Notes: generated by a model from the sequence alone, not told the origin. A stretch of DNA of 64,000 nt from Scilla litardierei (GCA_030789695.1 CM061138.1:179405051-179469050); one strand, 5' to 3'. Counted from the first letter of the stretch, positions 1 through 12,324 are shown. Translations and numbers: made by a program.

Positions 1-1353
1 AAACCTAAATCGAATATCTAGGCCTTCCCATCGATTAGAATCCAATCTCTTGCAAACCCCAAATCGATGGAAATCCCTAACTATCCGTAATAAATCAATC
101 ACAACCTAACCTCCTAGCAATTCTAGCAATTTAGAAATTCATTCATCACAAATATGAAATTAGATCCATGGGGTTCATCCCCATGCCCTAGAACATCAAA
201 TCTACTCAAGCATATCAACAACGATATAGGAATCAATAAAAACCATAGCTTGCATACAAAAAGATATCAAATCAAAGATTCAAATAAGAAGAACAATGAT
301 ACTTAGCTTTGATGAAGAATTCCGATCCAAATACAAGCTTTTTGATCCAAGAGGGGGCCTAGGGCATGGCCTAACCTCTAAAATAATCTTAAGAAAACAT
401 ATGGGAACCTTCTCTAATGGTGGCTACAAACCCCTTATATAGTCTCCCCAAAACCCTAGCAAATAACCCTAAAACCCCCTCAAATTCATGCCCAAAAACA
501 GCCCAAACCGCAACTTAAAATCTGGGCCCGCCGCCGACTCGGCCGAGTGGAATATGTGACTCAGTTGAGTGGAAATTCCAGCACTGTAGCGTCAACTTGC
601 AGAAATTCTCCAGATTTCATCCGACCTCTGATTGACGCGTTCTTGGCAGTGTTGGAACCGTCATGAAGTCTACTATCCATAAAAATATGAGAAAAATACT
701 TTGACCTCTGTAATGATAGCAGATTTCAAAAGAGTGGGAGGCTGACTGAAAATCTGGGCGATGCGTGTCCTCGGCATCACTCAGCCGAGCGACAAATGTC
801 ACTCGGCCGATGGGCTTTTGGTACTCGGCCGAGTCGGAGCTCGTAGTCGAGTGACGGATTACAGTAAGTCTGGTCTTTTGGATGCCGTCGTTCGTGTGCC
901 ACTCGGGCGAGTGGTGTCTCCATACTCGGCCGAGTGGGATGTCGTCACTAGGCCGAGTGCACGCTAATCTTCAAGTAATTGCGTGTCCGATCTGGCCGGC
1001 CGAGCGGGCTTCTTTGCTCGGCCGAGTGACTCCTTCACTCGGCCGAGTGGCATGCTCAAAATGCCCAATCTTCATCATTTCGCTTCCTCGTCGCTCCTAC
1101 GACGTTCTTTCTTCTTCCACTCGTCTTCTATCGCTGATAGGTCCTCAATAAGTCCATGAGCGATGCTCCATTACGCGTGCAAGTCCTTTAAGCTCATTTT
1201 TGCTCCCAATTGCTCATATATCCTGAAATCTGACAAAAACAAGAAATAGTGAAAAGTAACACAATATCATCGAATAATCATGAAAATCGCAATATGAGCA
1301 ACCGAAATGGCATGCAAATATGCAGAAAAAAGGTGTAAAATATGGACCGATCA
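1..1353 (-). repeat. 3' LTR of element J, truncated by the window edge
   Basis: Matches 6068-7407 almost throughout, with small indels. Its inner end CCGATCA abuts the polypurine tract. It carries many copies of CTCGGCCGAG between about 537 and 1050. Open frames here (for example the LGRV-rich one at 882-1151) come from that repeat and are not genes. Confidence 0.85.
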
Positions 1354-1368
1354 AAATCCCCCAAGCTT
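1354..1368 (-). other. Polypurine tract of element J
   Basis: Reads AAGCTTGGGGGATTT on the - strand, directly before the LTR start TGATCGG. Related AAGCTTAGGGG or AAGCTTGGGGG motifs recur at 1896-1907, 2884-2894 and 3042-3052. Confidence 0.75.
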
Positions 1369-3340
1369 GCCTCTTACTCGTCCTCGAGGAAGATAAGTAA
1401 AGAGACGAACTCGGGACATGAAAACAAAGGAAATGAAATGAAAGAAAGAACACGAGGTGGAAGTGGTTGCTAGATTATTCTCTCGGATCTCAAGCCATAA
1501 GCTATACATCACGGTAACTTGGAAAATACGAGTCACATGCTATAAGGATTTCAAATCTTACTTAGACATGGTACTTGCAAGCTTTTAAGAACAATAAGAG
1601 GGACTCTCTAAATTCATACAATCAATTCATATCTACGTCATGCATTTCATAGAATTTAATTTACAAATGTTGGCGATGCACTTTTCAATCAAAAGTTATA
1701 AATGAAGCATATAAGATACACACCAAGTATGCAATATAGAATAGAATAAGAGTCATGGTATTCACATATTTATTTCAAATTATGAAAAATCTCCATATCT
1801 AAAATATTTTGCAAAGTCTAAGCATTATCGAATATTCCCATTCGTGCACCTCTCCACTCTAATGTCGTACTCACTCATATGGTCAAACGAGTTCACCCCC
1901 TAAGCTTAGCTTTAGGCATCGCATCTAAAGGAATACGATAGTGGATAATGGGATTTTTGCCTTGGTTTTCCCAAGTGTTTTGTGGCTCCAATAATGAGAT
2001 AGAGAAACATTTTTCCTTTTTTTTTTCTTTTTTTTGAACTTTTTGTTTCTCATTTTTCTTTTTGTATTTTTGTAGGAGCTATATGATTTGTATTTTTGGC
2101 TTTTGGCTCCTTTTTGGCTTTTTGGACTTTTTGGAGCTAACTTTTCTTTTGTAGGGATTTTTTTTGGGAAATGGATGCGATATAAGTAGCTTTAGGAGGT
2201 GAACTCAAGTGACATGTAAAGAATAAAAAGATATATGTGGAGAAGGAAATAATGTAACACTCGGTTCACTCTAAGATATGCACGAACGGTTCAATAAAAT
2301 AATACTTCAACTAAAACTCATATGTAAGCATGGATATTCTCAATCATTTCAGTAAATAGTGAAGTCAAGCAGTAAAGTTTACAACCATATCAGGCATGCA
2401 ATAGAAGGTGAATAAGACAATAAAATTGATGCTTCAGATATACTAATGATGCGTGAATCTTGGTGCATTTCCAACAAAAGCATACCAAACACTAATCCAT
2501 ACATTCAGCTTCAATTAATATCATGCATTCATATAGATGAATCATCAAAAGAAATAGATTTGCAAGCTCATGTGCATAGCAAGACTATGGAAGACCCTAA
2601 ATGGTATGACAAGGAATAATAAGTATCGTGATGGCTACTAAAGCAATAAGAGATGTCATCATAAGGAACAAATCTAGCAAAAGGAGGAAAAGAAAATAAA
2701 GATATAAAATAAAAGAGAGGAAAGAAAAGAAAAAAGAGGCACACAATATGATGCATGAACACACATAAAAGGAAAATAAGCTGGAAAAATCAAAAAGATG
2801 ACGCAAAAATTTTGAAAAATAAAAAAAACCTTAAAATAAAGTAAAAATGCAACTAATGTATCTAAATGGTATGGAAATGCACTCCCCTAAGCTTAAACTT
2901 CACATTGTCCTCAATGTGATCATATTGGAAGAATATGAGGAACAACGATAATAATAGGGGGGTGAATGAAAAATGATGAAATGAATGACATGAAATCCTA
3001 ATGCAACTACATGCACATACAATGATGCATGAGAGCGCTTTCCCCCAAGCTTATACCAAACAATCCTATTCAAATGACTCGATCAAAAATATCACGGCTT
3101 CGCAAAGCGTGATCAAGTCAAATGAATAAGAAAGTGAGTATTCACTTGAAAGAAATGCTCGATGGTGGTGAGCAAAAGGATGTGGCGTAACAAAATATGG
3201 AGAGGGGAATTAATATATATATTGGGTTTGGGGTGTAAAAGATTTTTGTTGCAGTCATATGAGGTGATATTTATTCAAGCAAATCTATACGGTCCTCTCG
3301 CTGTCGAGAGGATTCGTGTTTATTTAAAGCATAAAAATTT

Positions 3341-5147
3341 CTACACTACTGGATTGATATCACCTATAGCAAAAGGCGGATCCAGTATCTTTGTCGGTGC
3401 AGGCAATTGCTCCAACTGCTCCTTCCGTGGTTCCGCCAAATGCGTGTGTCCACAGACTCCATCAGACTCTAGCAATGCGGCTCCCAGCACCTCTCCAAGG
3501 ACTCCACCTGTACCCTGCAAGAGATAAGCCGCATCAATCTGATGTGGATAATTCTTCCACAAAATAAATGTATTCCAAAGAGGTTCATCAACATAAGTAT
3601 TTAAAATTAAAGACGGGTGACAACACTTCCCTGGAAATAAATCTCCACTCTCGTATACCACGTCGATCAACTCCTCATTGTTCGCCTTATGTTGTTCAGG
3701 TAGCTTGGGCATATAAGCGTAGGTCTCATCAGGCAGCTCCTCATCATCGTCAGACTTATCCCATCGCACCTCCTGATCATATTCAATAGCGTCCATGGGT
3801 GCTAACTCCTCGCTCTCCTCCTCGTATACGTCCCATCGTACCTCTTGATTGTATGTACATGAATCATGCAAAAGGCACGATGATCCGCCAAAATCTGAAT
3901 CATAAAAAGCATCATATACGGGAGGGGAATCAAATATAAAGGGAGAGGGAGTAAAGAGATCCCCCTGAAGGGGAGCCATAAGCTCTGCGGGATTGTTCTC
4001 GGCGTCAGTGGAAGGGTGGTCCTCTGAGGGATGCGCAGCCTCTGTAGAAAGTAGAGGTAGCTGCGATAGCTCGAAAGGAGGAGGGTAATGCTCGGGATCC
4101 TCATGAATGGATGTGTCCTCGTCACAATGCATGGCCTCCTCGGTGACAAACTCTGGCTCCGCATGTAAGGCCTCCTCAAAAGCAAGCTCTGGCTCATGTG
4201 GGTGACAAGGGGGAGTGACGATGGCACAAGCTGACTCTGCAGTATCGGGTGTTATGGTCTCGTCGGGGGTGACAATATCAAAGCGCATAATACCTCCCCC
4301 CTGGCTGAACATGGACATCCTTCTCAGGCTCCTCAGGTATAGAAGGCAATGTAAACGTCATCATCTCCTTTTCATGCCTCCTTCTTTGTTTCTTTCCTGG
4401 AGCTCGAGGCACTCGATTGCATGGCTTGGCCTCCTCAATAGTAGGTGCAGGTGGCTCTATGGGCTCATGTATCTTGACCGCGGTATAAAAGTGGGTCTTG
4501 TGCCCCTCAACTAGAGCATAGACTCAATCATCAATTGTGCCCGTGGAAGAGATATAATGAGTAATAAAGTTTTGAAATTCGACCTCAAAAGGATCACATG
4601 TCGTTATTGTTAATGGACCGGTCTCTCGAACTACGTCAACAATGTTTCTCAATAGGTCCATATATGTGTCCTCTCTTGGCAACTCAGATGTCTCTATTTG
4701 TGGAGTGGTGATGGTTTAAAGGTGGATATGATCACCTTCAAGTGAAGCATACACTCCATCTATGATAGTACCTGCACCAGAGACATTAGCCATAATAAAA
4801 TCGATGAATACTTGGTCGGATGGTTTACTTACCGTAATGGTTAGTGAACCGGTAGATCTAGCATCATCTATCATTTGCTCCAAGGTTGTTGCCAACTGTA
4901 GGTCACTGAACTTCCCCACTTGCATCCCCTTCAAAAACTCACGTGAGGGTCCCTTTAGCTTTCTAGTAAAGATACGGAATAGCTGGCGACCATCCCACAC
5001 ATAGTTTGACTCCGTCTGGAACGTTCCCAACATTCTTTCAAACATGGACAAGGCTTCCTTGAAGGATTCTCCATCTTCCTGACAAAATGTAGCGAGATAT
5101 ATGTAGGATTGTATAGAACCCGGTTGCATCTTCTTTGGAAGTACCAT
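3341..5147 (-). pseudogene. Broken gag-like frame of element J
   Basis: On the - strand an open frame from 5147 to 4716 (143 aa) begins MVLPKKMQPGS. Its layout (ESFKEALSMFERM, then a Leu/Lys-rich helix) loosely resembles plant gypsy gag. The same frame continues past a stop near 4718 and another near 4523, and then shifts at a G run near 4300 into a 325-aa acidic frame (4318-3341). Two modules repeat: a TGSLTIT / TGPLTIT segment, and QEVRWD followed by acidic residues. No zinc knuckle, protease, RT or integrase was seen. The acidic part is unlike any family I recognise. Confidence 0.45.
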
Positions 5148-5413
5148 CGCTGCAACAACTGTACCTGATCAAGCAAGTAGACAAGCCTGGAAAAGACGTC
5201 AGTGGTACAAAGAGAGATAAAGATAATAATAATAGCAGGTGGTGGGAAAAAATCTATCTCAATGTTTTTTTTGTTTTTGTTTTTATTTTTTAATGTAATC
5301 TAATCAACCTAATTGTGACAAATTGGCACCCAACGGGAAACACCTCCCTGGCAACGGCGCCAAAATGTAACCCAAGAGCACAACCCAGTATGGCGCAAAT
5401 GCACGGAGATAAA

Positions 5414-5431
5414 TCCCCGGCAACGACGCCA
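5414..5431 (-). other. Primer-binding site of element J (tRNA-Asp type)
   Basis: On the - strand the sequence is TGGCGTCGTTGCCGGGGA, six bases inside the LTR end. It complements the 3' end of plant tRNA-Asp(GUC) with one mismatch. A second copy, also with one mismatch, lies at 5362 to 5345. Confidence 0.75.
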
Positions 5432-5437
5432 AAAACT

Positions 5438-7407
5438 TGATCGGAGCCCCGGATATACACCCGGAGAACGATTGTAGTTTTACCGCAAGCGCACGGTCGA
5501 GTGGCGAGCGGGTATCAAACACGAGGAGGTGGTGTTGGTTCCGATCTATCCAAGGTTGGTTTGACTACGAATGTTTTATTGGTGGATATGGTTATGGTAT
5601 GATGTAATGACAATGGTGGTGGATGTCGGTGTCGGTGATAAAGATGTTGGGTAAAATATCAAAGCAAAATCAATATAATAAAAGTGTCTAGGGTTAGGGA
5701 ATTCCCACTACAGATCGTCCTACATCATTGTAAATAGTGAATCTCAATATTACTAGGCTTGTGTTGAGGTGAACTAGTCGTAACTGAATAGAGAACCAAG
5801 CTCACGCTCTCGCGCTATCGCCGGTCTATAACAACCTAGGTTAGGGCCCATTCTCGTGCAAACCCTAATCTAAGCCACTAGCATTAGGATCGACATCATC
5901 GTTCAATCGCTCCTCGAGCCCACTCTCGTGCAAACTCGAGTCACGATCTAGGTTGTGATAGTTCGTATTCGTCCAATCTCTTGCAAACGAATATTAGTAT
6001 AAATTTATAATAAAAATCCTAGCTTTGGTCCAATCTCTTGCAAACCAAGTCTAGAGAATCTCGATTATAAACCTAAATCGAATATCTAGGCCTTCCCATC
6101 GATTAGAATCCAATCTCTTGCAAACCCCAAATCGATGGAAATCCCTAGATATCCGTAATAAATCAATCACAACCTAACCTCCTAGCAATTCTAGCAATTT
6201 AGAAATTCTTTCATCACAAATATGAAATTAGATCCATGGGGTTCATCCCCATGCCCTAGAACATCAAATCTACTCAAGCATATCAACAACGATATAGGAA
6301 TCAATAAAAACCATAGCTTGCATACAAAAAGATATCAAATCAAAGATTCAAATAAGAAGAACTATGATACTTAGCTTTGATGAAGAATTCCAATCCAAAT
6401 ACAAGCTTTTTGATCCAAGAGGGGGCCTAGGGCATGGCCTAACCTCTAAAATAATCCTAAGAAAACATATGGGAACCTTCTCTAATGGTGGCTACAAACC
6501 CCTTATATAGTCTCCCCTAAACCCTAGCAAATAACCCTAGAAAACCCCTCAAATTCGTGCCCAAAACAGCCCAAACCGCAACTTAAAATCTGGGCCCGCC
6601 GTCGACTCGGCCGAGTGGAACATGTGACTCGACCGAGTGGAAATTCCAGCACTGCAGCGTCAACTTGCAGAAATTCTCCAGATTTCATCCGACCTCCGAT
6701 TGACGTGTTCTTAGCTGCGTTGGAACCGTCATGAAATCTACTATCCATAAAAAATATGAGAAAAATACTTTGACCTCTGCAATGATAGCAGATTTCAAAA
6801 GAGTGTGAGGCCGTCTGAAAATCTGGGCGATGCGTGTCCTCGGCATCACTCGGCCGAGCGACAAATGTCACTCGGCCGAGGGGCTTTTGGTACTCGGCCG
6901 AGTCAGAGCTCGTAGTCGAGTGACGGATTACAGTAAGTCTGGTCTTTTGGATGCCGTCGTTCGTGTGCCACTCGGGTGAGTGGTGTCTCCATACTCGGCC
7001 GAGTGGGATGTCGTCACTCGGCCGAGTGCACGCTAATCTTCAAGTAATTGCGTGTCCGATCTGGCCGGCCGAGCGGGCTTCTTTGCTCGGCCGAGTGACT
7101 CCTTCACTCGGCCGAGTGGCATGCTCAAAATGCTCAATCTTCATCATTTCGCTTCCTCGTCGCTCCTACGACGTTCTTTCTTCTTCCACTCGTATTCTAT
7201 CGCTGATAGGTCCTCAATAAGTCCATGAGCGATGCTCCATTACGCGTGCAAGTCCTTTAAGCTCATTTTTGCTCCCAATTGCTCATATATCCTGAAATCC
7301 GACAAAAACAAGAAATAGTGAAAAGTAACACAATATCATCGAATAATCATGAAAATCGCAATATGAGCAACCGAAATGGCATGAAGGTGTAAAATATGGA
7401 CCGATCA
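5438..7407 (-). repeat. 5' LTR of element J, 1970 bp
   Basis: Complete LTR from TGATCGG (5438, adjoining the primer site) to CCGATCA (7407). It contains eleven copies or close variants of a CTCGGCCGAG palindrome (6603-7118) and a motif at 6694-6725 shared with an unrelated LTR in this window. Confidence 0.82.
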
Positions 7408-8482
7408 TGTGCTAACGAACTACCACCCTTAAACCAACAATTTTTGTATTCCATGTTTGTTGGACTTGTCTTTATCCTCAAATTTATTAGCATCCACTTT
7501 GCTTTGCTTTCTGGTTTTAAAACCGGTGGTCCTAGTTAACTATCATCGTGAACAAAGAATTGATAACATTTTGTGAAACATGTTGTGAAACATGTTGTGG
7601 AATATCTCGTGGAACATCATGAAAGAAACATGTACATAGAACACTTGACACTTCACTGGGGTTTTGGGGTAACTCATAGTTTGAGAGAGTGCGGGAGTGA
7701 CTGGAGTTCGATCTTCCCATCCCGTCGTCTGAGTTTTGGCATCTCGTCCTGCTGCCTGGGTTTTGGCAAAATACATGACCCGCTGCCTGTGTTTTTGGCA
7801 TTCGTCTGGGTCGCGCCCAGACAAGAGATGGACTTGATGGTCACATATTGTACTCTCCGACTTGAGTCACGTAGTGTAGTTACTTTTGCACAGTCACGTT
7901 TACTTTACGCATTACAGTCACCTTTACTTTACACGTCCCATGCACGTTACTTACTACACTTGTGCAGTCACAGTACTTACTTGTCGTACTTTTAGCTACA
8001 GCAGTAGTGCGTTTCACTTGCTCAGCCTGCTTTACACTCGCACCACCACCGTACAGTTGTTCTCTCCTTTAAGTTCTGTTTACTTTTACTACTCAGCTGT
8101 GTACAGTTGTTGCTCAGTACTTTACTTTTCACTCTGGTTTGCTCGTAGCTCAGGGGAATCTACCTCCATATATACATCGTCTGCGGTGCCACGGAGATGG
8201 AACCGTAGGTAAGTCACAACAATTCTAAATATATGAGTTCGACCTGCAGCCTGCGGGCGGATCTTGTGTTACTAGCGGCTCTAGAGCTATTTTCAGTGTT
8301 GTGTACTTTATTCTTTCATGTATATTTGTTGGGACATTTTGTACAGTACGGATCGTAATAATTGGACACTATTTGAGTATTTTTGTACATATCTGCATCG
8401 TGGCTATTTTGTTTTCACTGGTAACCTGCAGGACCTGCTCAAATATCAAATAAGTAACGGCCCCCGAGAGGGGGTCGTTACA
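7408..8482. repeat. Unclassified repeat region ending in an inverted TGTAACG-type LTR end
   Basis: Position 8482 leftwards reads TGTAACGACCCCC, then GGTCCTGCAGGTTACCAGTG on the - strand. This matches the start of the LTR at 21791 (TGTAACGCCCTG, then GCAGGTCCTGCTAGTTACTAG). The other end of this LTR fragment was not found. The rest (7408-8200) has CAGTCAC/TTTACTTTAC repeats and no convincing gene. Confidence 0.4.
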
Positions 8483-9300
8483 TTTATGCTGATGCAGGTT
8501 ACATGTACGCCCCCATAATGAGAAATCACAGACTGTGTACCCACAGCGGGATGACCATCTACTGCAGACATGCAAAGCAAACTATGAAGACAATATCATC
8601 CTATCATTACAAGATCCACATCATTCCAGAAACAAAACAATGGTGTATTTGAGTGCACCTGGTGGTACATCACATCCCAGCGATGAATGTGACAGAGGCT
8701 GGTCTTTTGGAGCTGACCATATAGTCTCAAGACCATGCCACATGCTTACCCCACTTTTGAGGAGACCACATCAGAGGCAACGAAACATAGCACATCTCTC
8801 CAGAGTTTTTGGATTCAACAGATGCTTAATGATGGTATTTGTAATTTATGCATACTTTCGGAATTTTCTAAATAGGAGTGATGAAAAATGCCTGAGAGAT
8901 CTGAAAGTCTAAGTGCGTATACAGATCAAGTGGATTGGATGGTATTTGTACTCTTTTTACTTAGTTATTGTTTTTTTCCACATGGGTTTCCATAGCCAAT
9001 GGTTTTAACGAGACAAATCCCATTAACTCAGTATCCTGAAGTATCCACCCCTTTGTGAGACTCATACGATGCTCAGAATCCCGAAGTATTCATGGACAGA
9101 GTTCATACTTAACACTGGATAATGGGGAGTGTTGTAAATAGATAAGAATGTGTGTGTATGGATAAGATTGCATCTGTTGTATCTCATCCATCTTACATCT
9201 CCCATCCACTATAAATAAAGGACTGGGGTCTTCCCCCATGGATATGCTTCATAACAATGTTTAATTTTTTTGTTTTGATATTTTAAAAAATATATTCTTT
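8483..9300 (+). mobile_element. Possible Ty1/copia 3' remnant and LTR start
   Basis: Around 8910-8940 a frame reads LSAYTDQVDW, like the start of a copia RNase H domain (usually AYSDADWAG). At about 9120-9130 the purine-rich AATGGGGAG is followed by TGTTGTAAATAG and then a TATAAATAAAGGAC promoter-like stretch near 9212. That is the layout of a polypurine tract and copia LTR. The 125-aa open frame 8535-8912 has no recognised domain. Confidence 0.35.
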
Positions 9301-9543
9301 ACATCATCTTTATTTTTGTCGAGGGCGAAAAAAATTTCTGGTTACGCCACTGCCAGCCCCCTCCCTCCTCCTTCGCACCCTCCTCTGCACCCCATCCGAC
9401 CTTCACACCCCATTCGACCTTCACACCCCATCCACCATCTTCAAACCATAGTAAATCGACGTTGTCCGAGCGGGGGATGAGGGAGCTGAGGTAAAGGAGG
9501 AATATGAGGAATGACAAAAATGTAAATAAAGTGGTTACGCGCT

Positions 9544-12014
9544 GTTGGGTTTTGAGGGACCCTTAGGGCACATTTTTATATCCGTCCTACGTCGGACGGA
9601 TGATAGAGGCAAAACAAAAGCAAGCAGCGAAAAACCGTTAAACCATTTAACGAACAAGCCCTAAAGATTTCAAGACCCTAGATTGGATCTTTACTATCTT
9701 GAAGTGGGTCTGACCACCCCAAGATAGATCTAAGCTACTGCAATATAATAAATGAAATGCTTAATTAAAATATATACCCGGAACATTTCTTGCATCGGCA
9801 AGGTGAACCGAATCGCGTACCGAGCCGCTCCTCGTCCCGAGCTGAACCGCTTCCTGAACCACACCTTGTCCCGAGGCGAGCAACCCTTTTGTTGCCGAGC
9901 CAACCACACGACGAAGAAAGTTTCACCTTGAGTGGATCCTTCGCCAAGACTCCGGATCGAATCCGAGCCCCTTCGTGGCTTTGCTAGATACCTTCAGGAG
10001 CAAGGGAGAAATATAGGGAGAGGAAAATATTTATTTTAAGCTTAGATCCGAGCGTGCTCCAAACTTTTGGGAGCCGCTCAGATCTAGAGCTTGGGACGAG
10101 TTATGATGAGGGGGCATGCCCCTATTTATATAGGCGGCTGACCCCTCTCATTTACTCCACTTCCAATGTGGGACTAAATGTTTTGGAGTAAATAATTCAA
10201 GTTAGTTTGCCTTAAAGAAAAGGCCAAACTTCATTGAATTTTAACTCCTCACCGTTAAGCTTCACATTTGATACAACCTATCAAATCGAATATCGCTGAA
10301 CGGTGAACGCATAGAAAAAACGGCGAGTCATTCCGAGTCCGTTTGACTCCTCAAACATGTGTCCAAAGATCAGCCAAACCCATGCATTTTCGCAAAAACA
10401 AGCCGCCAAAAAACTACACTCAGCCCTAGGCTCGGTGGGGCCCACCTGCAGCCTGCGGGCGGATCTGGGGCAGGGCGCCCGCCCCAGCCCGTCCGCTGGG
10501 CAGTCAAGACCTGCCCAGGGGCGGGCGGGCCAGGCGCCTGCCATTGTCGGGGGGCCCGACCCGCCCGCTAGGCGGTTCAGGCGCCCGCCCTTGCGGGCGG
10601 GCCCTGACCCGCCCAGCCTTGGGCGGGCTGGCCCGCCCCTGGGTCGGGCGTGGGCCCACTTGGCTGGTGCAGGCCCACCCTGTCCTCTAGGCTTCTTTTT
10701 AGGCTGGGTTCAGCCCAACAGATTGGGATGACCCCCTTTTGATGGGTTTTGTCATATCTTGTGCAGTTGGACTCCGTTTTTGACGCGGGTTGAATCTGCG
10801 TTTAGACCGAGACAATCTCGTCATCCAGATAACATTTTCTTCGCGTTTATTAAATTAAATATGCACGTAAACAATTTACGACGCATTAAATTTCCCATTT
10901 GCATCAAATGCAAAAATCTCCACTTCTAATATATCGCAAACTCTTTGCGACTTATAAAATCCATTTGCATTCTATACAAATGAAATCTCCCACTTGCACT
11001 CAGGATCATTTATCCCGAATGCAGGAGCTAACTGTAAACTCTTTGCAGATTCTATCCCTGGCATCAAATGCATATTCTCCCAAATTTCTACCTATTACTT
11101 GACGAAAGGTCGCACTCTGTGTGAGACCCTACAGCCTGACCCTACTACATGTGCGGCTCGAAGCCCCAGACGGCAATAACTGCGAGCAGCAGGTGCCGTC
11201 CCTGTTTCAGTATCATACTTATGTGGTTAACTCTTTGACATGAGTATTGTCGGGACCACCCTGACTATGTCCGTGATGAATACCGCAGTTTTAGTCTATT
11301 CGTCAAAACTATGCCGTTTAATTCAAGCCTAGGGTACGGTCAAAATTTCAATCACAATAGCTCGAAGACGGTTAGTCTCCATCGATCTTTAGTCAAATAA
11401 TATTGGACATCTTCCCACATAATCTGGCCAGAGTTTTCATTAAAGATCGAACTAACACTACGACACTAACTCCCATTGACCGGGAGAGATGAATCCTATC
11501 TTGGTCATTACTCTCCTCGCACGTTTCAAATGTCACCCAGCCAAAGACCTTTCAACGGGTCTCACCCGAGGCTAGATCAGTGATCTAAGTGCCATTGTTC
11601 ACGCACATGTTCGTACAATGACATCAAGTCAAAAGACCAATGTGTCTATCATCACTAAGAGTTATCATTGACAGATTAGTCAATCATAACCATATGATAA
11701 CTCTTGTTGGGTCGTTTAGTGAACTCATTCTCCAATGAGCACATGTGTCTTGTCTTCTACTTCGCAAAGTCAAACGATCATGGGATCATCGTCACCGCTA
11801 CACGGTAAAGACTAAGACACAATGGTCTATCCGATGTTTCGATATCCTTTTCTCGAAACATCTACGACCACAAACCATTTTAGACTTATGCTACTAACGG
11901 TCAAGCACCTCTCCACGATCGAGATCCTCATTTCGATACATGTTTACCTTACATTAAGTCTCATGACTTACTGTTATTTCGAACATGATGTCTGTATAGA
12001 TATCCAGGGATGAA
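9544..12014 (-). mobile_element. Probable copia-type LTR or LTR-element remnant
   Basis: No coding frame. On the - strand it carries GTCCCACATTGG (10174 to 10163) and, 29 bp on, a TATATAAATAG box (about 10132 to 10122), the promoter layout of many plant LTRs. It also includes a very GC-rich segment (10430-10700). The ends are not defined by clear repeats, so class and limits are tentative. Confidence 0.35.
10430..10710. repeat. GC-rich GCGGGC/GGCGCC repeat block
   Basis: About 280 bp built from GCGGGCGGGCC and GGCGCCTG-like units in an otherwise AT-rich region. It gives open frames on both strands that are low-complexity and not genes. Confidence 0.6.
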
Positions 12015-12324
12015 TTTGTTTGGAGGACATACACATCTCTCGACACGCGCGTGAGTAGAAATGTGAGTGCGCGTAGCAACCCCCTTTTTGTTTTTCTTCT
12101 TTGTAAACCTTCAAAGGGCCTTTCCGCAAAACGTAGAAAAGAGCGCCATCAGCAGAGAGAGGGCCATATGCGATAATAATAAAGGAACAAAAAGAGAAGG
12201 CCAAAAGAGCGAGAGATAAATAGGAACCGTTTTTTTCTCTCATAGGGTTCTGATATATATATATTTAGTTCTTGAGATGATCGCATTGAGCTTCGTCTTC
12301 TTCAAATCGAGATCTATATCCCAG
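12015..12324 (+). promoter_or_regulatory. Presumed promoter and first untranslated exon of the SK gene
   Basis: Between transposon debris and intron 1 lies pyrimidine- and GAGA-rich sequence with TATA-like AT stretches (about 12211-12222 and 12251-12267) and a strong donor-like CCAG/GTCAGT at 12321-12330. That is typical of a plant 5' UTR exon followed by a leader intron ending near 15780. Position and splice signal are the only support; transcription start is not defined. Confidence 0.35.

Larger units (their letters stand above)
1..7407 (-). mobile_element. Element J: non-autonomous Athila/Tat-like LTR element with tRNA-Asp-type primer site (left end cut)
   Basis: Positions 1-1353 are a near copy of 6068-7407, in direct orientation. 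Read on the - strand, the right LTR (5438-7407) starts TGATCGGTCC and ends CTCCGATCA, followed by a primer-binding site (5431 to 5414). The left LTR is preceded by a polypurine tract (1368 to 1354). About 4 kb of internal sequence holds only a broken gag-like frame and no pol motifs, so it would depend on a helper. The tRNA-Asp primer and large LTRs suggest the Ty3/gypsy Athila/Tat side, but without pol that is inference. The left flank and its target duplication are outside the window. Confidence 0.8.

Noticed and set aside
882..1151. 89-aa open frame with LGRV repeats, also at 6951-7220
   Set aside because: It lies in both LTRs of element J and is produced by the CTCGGCCGAG palindrome repeat; no domain, and it is on the strand opposite to the element.
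8535..8912. 125-aa frame as a host gene
   Set aside because: No recognisable domain and no splice or start context; its end runs toward a copia RNase H-like sequence, so it is more likely transposon debris.
10281..10731. Pro/Arg/Ala-rich frames of 87-124 aa
   Set aside because: Low-complexity products of the GC-rich repeat block, open on both strands, with no domain.
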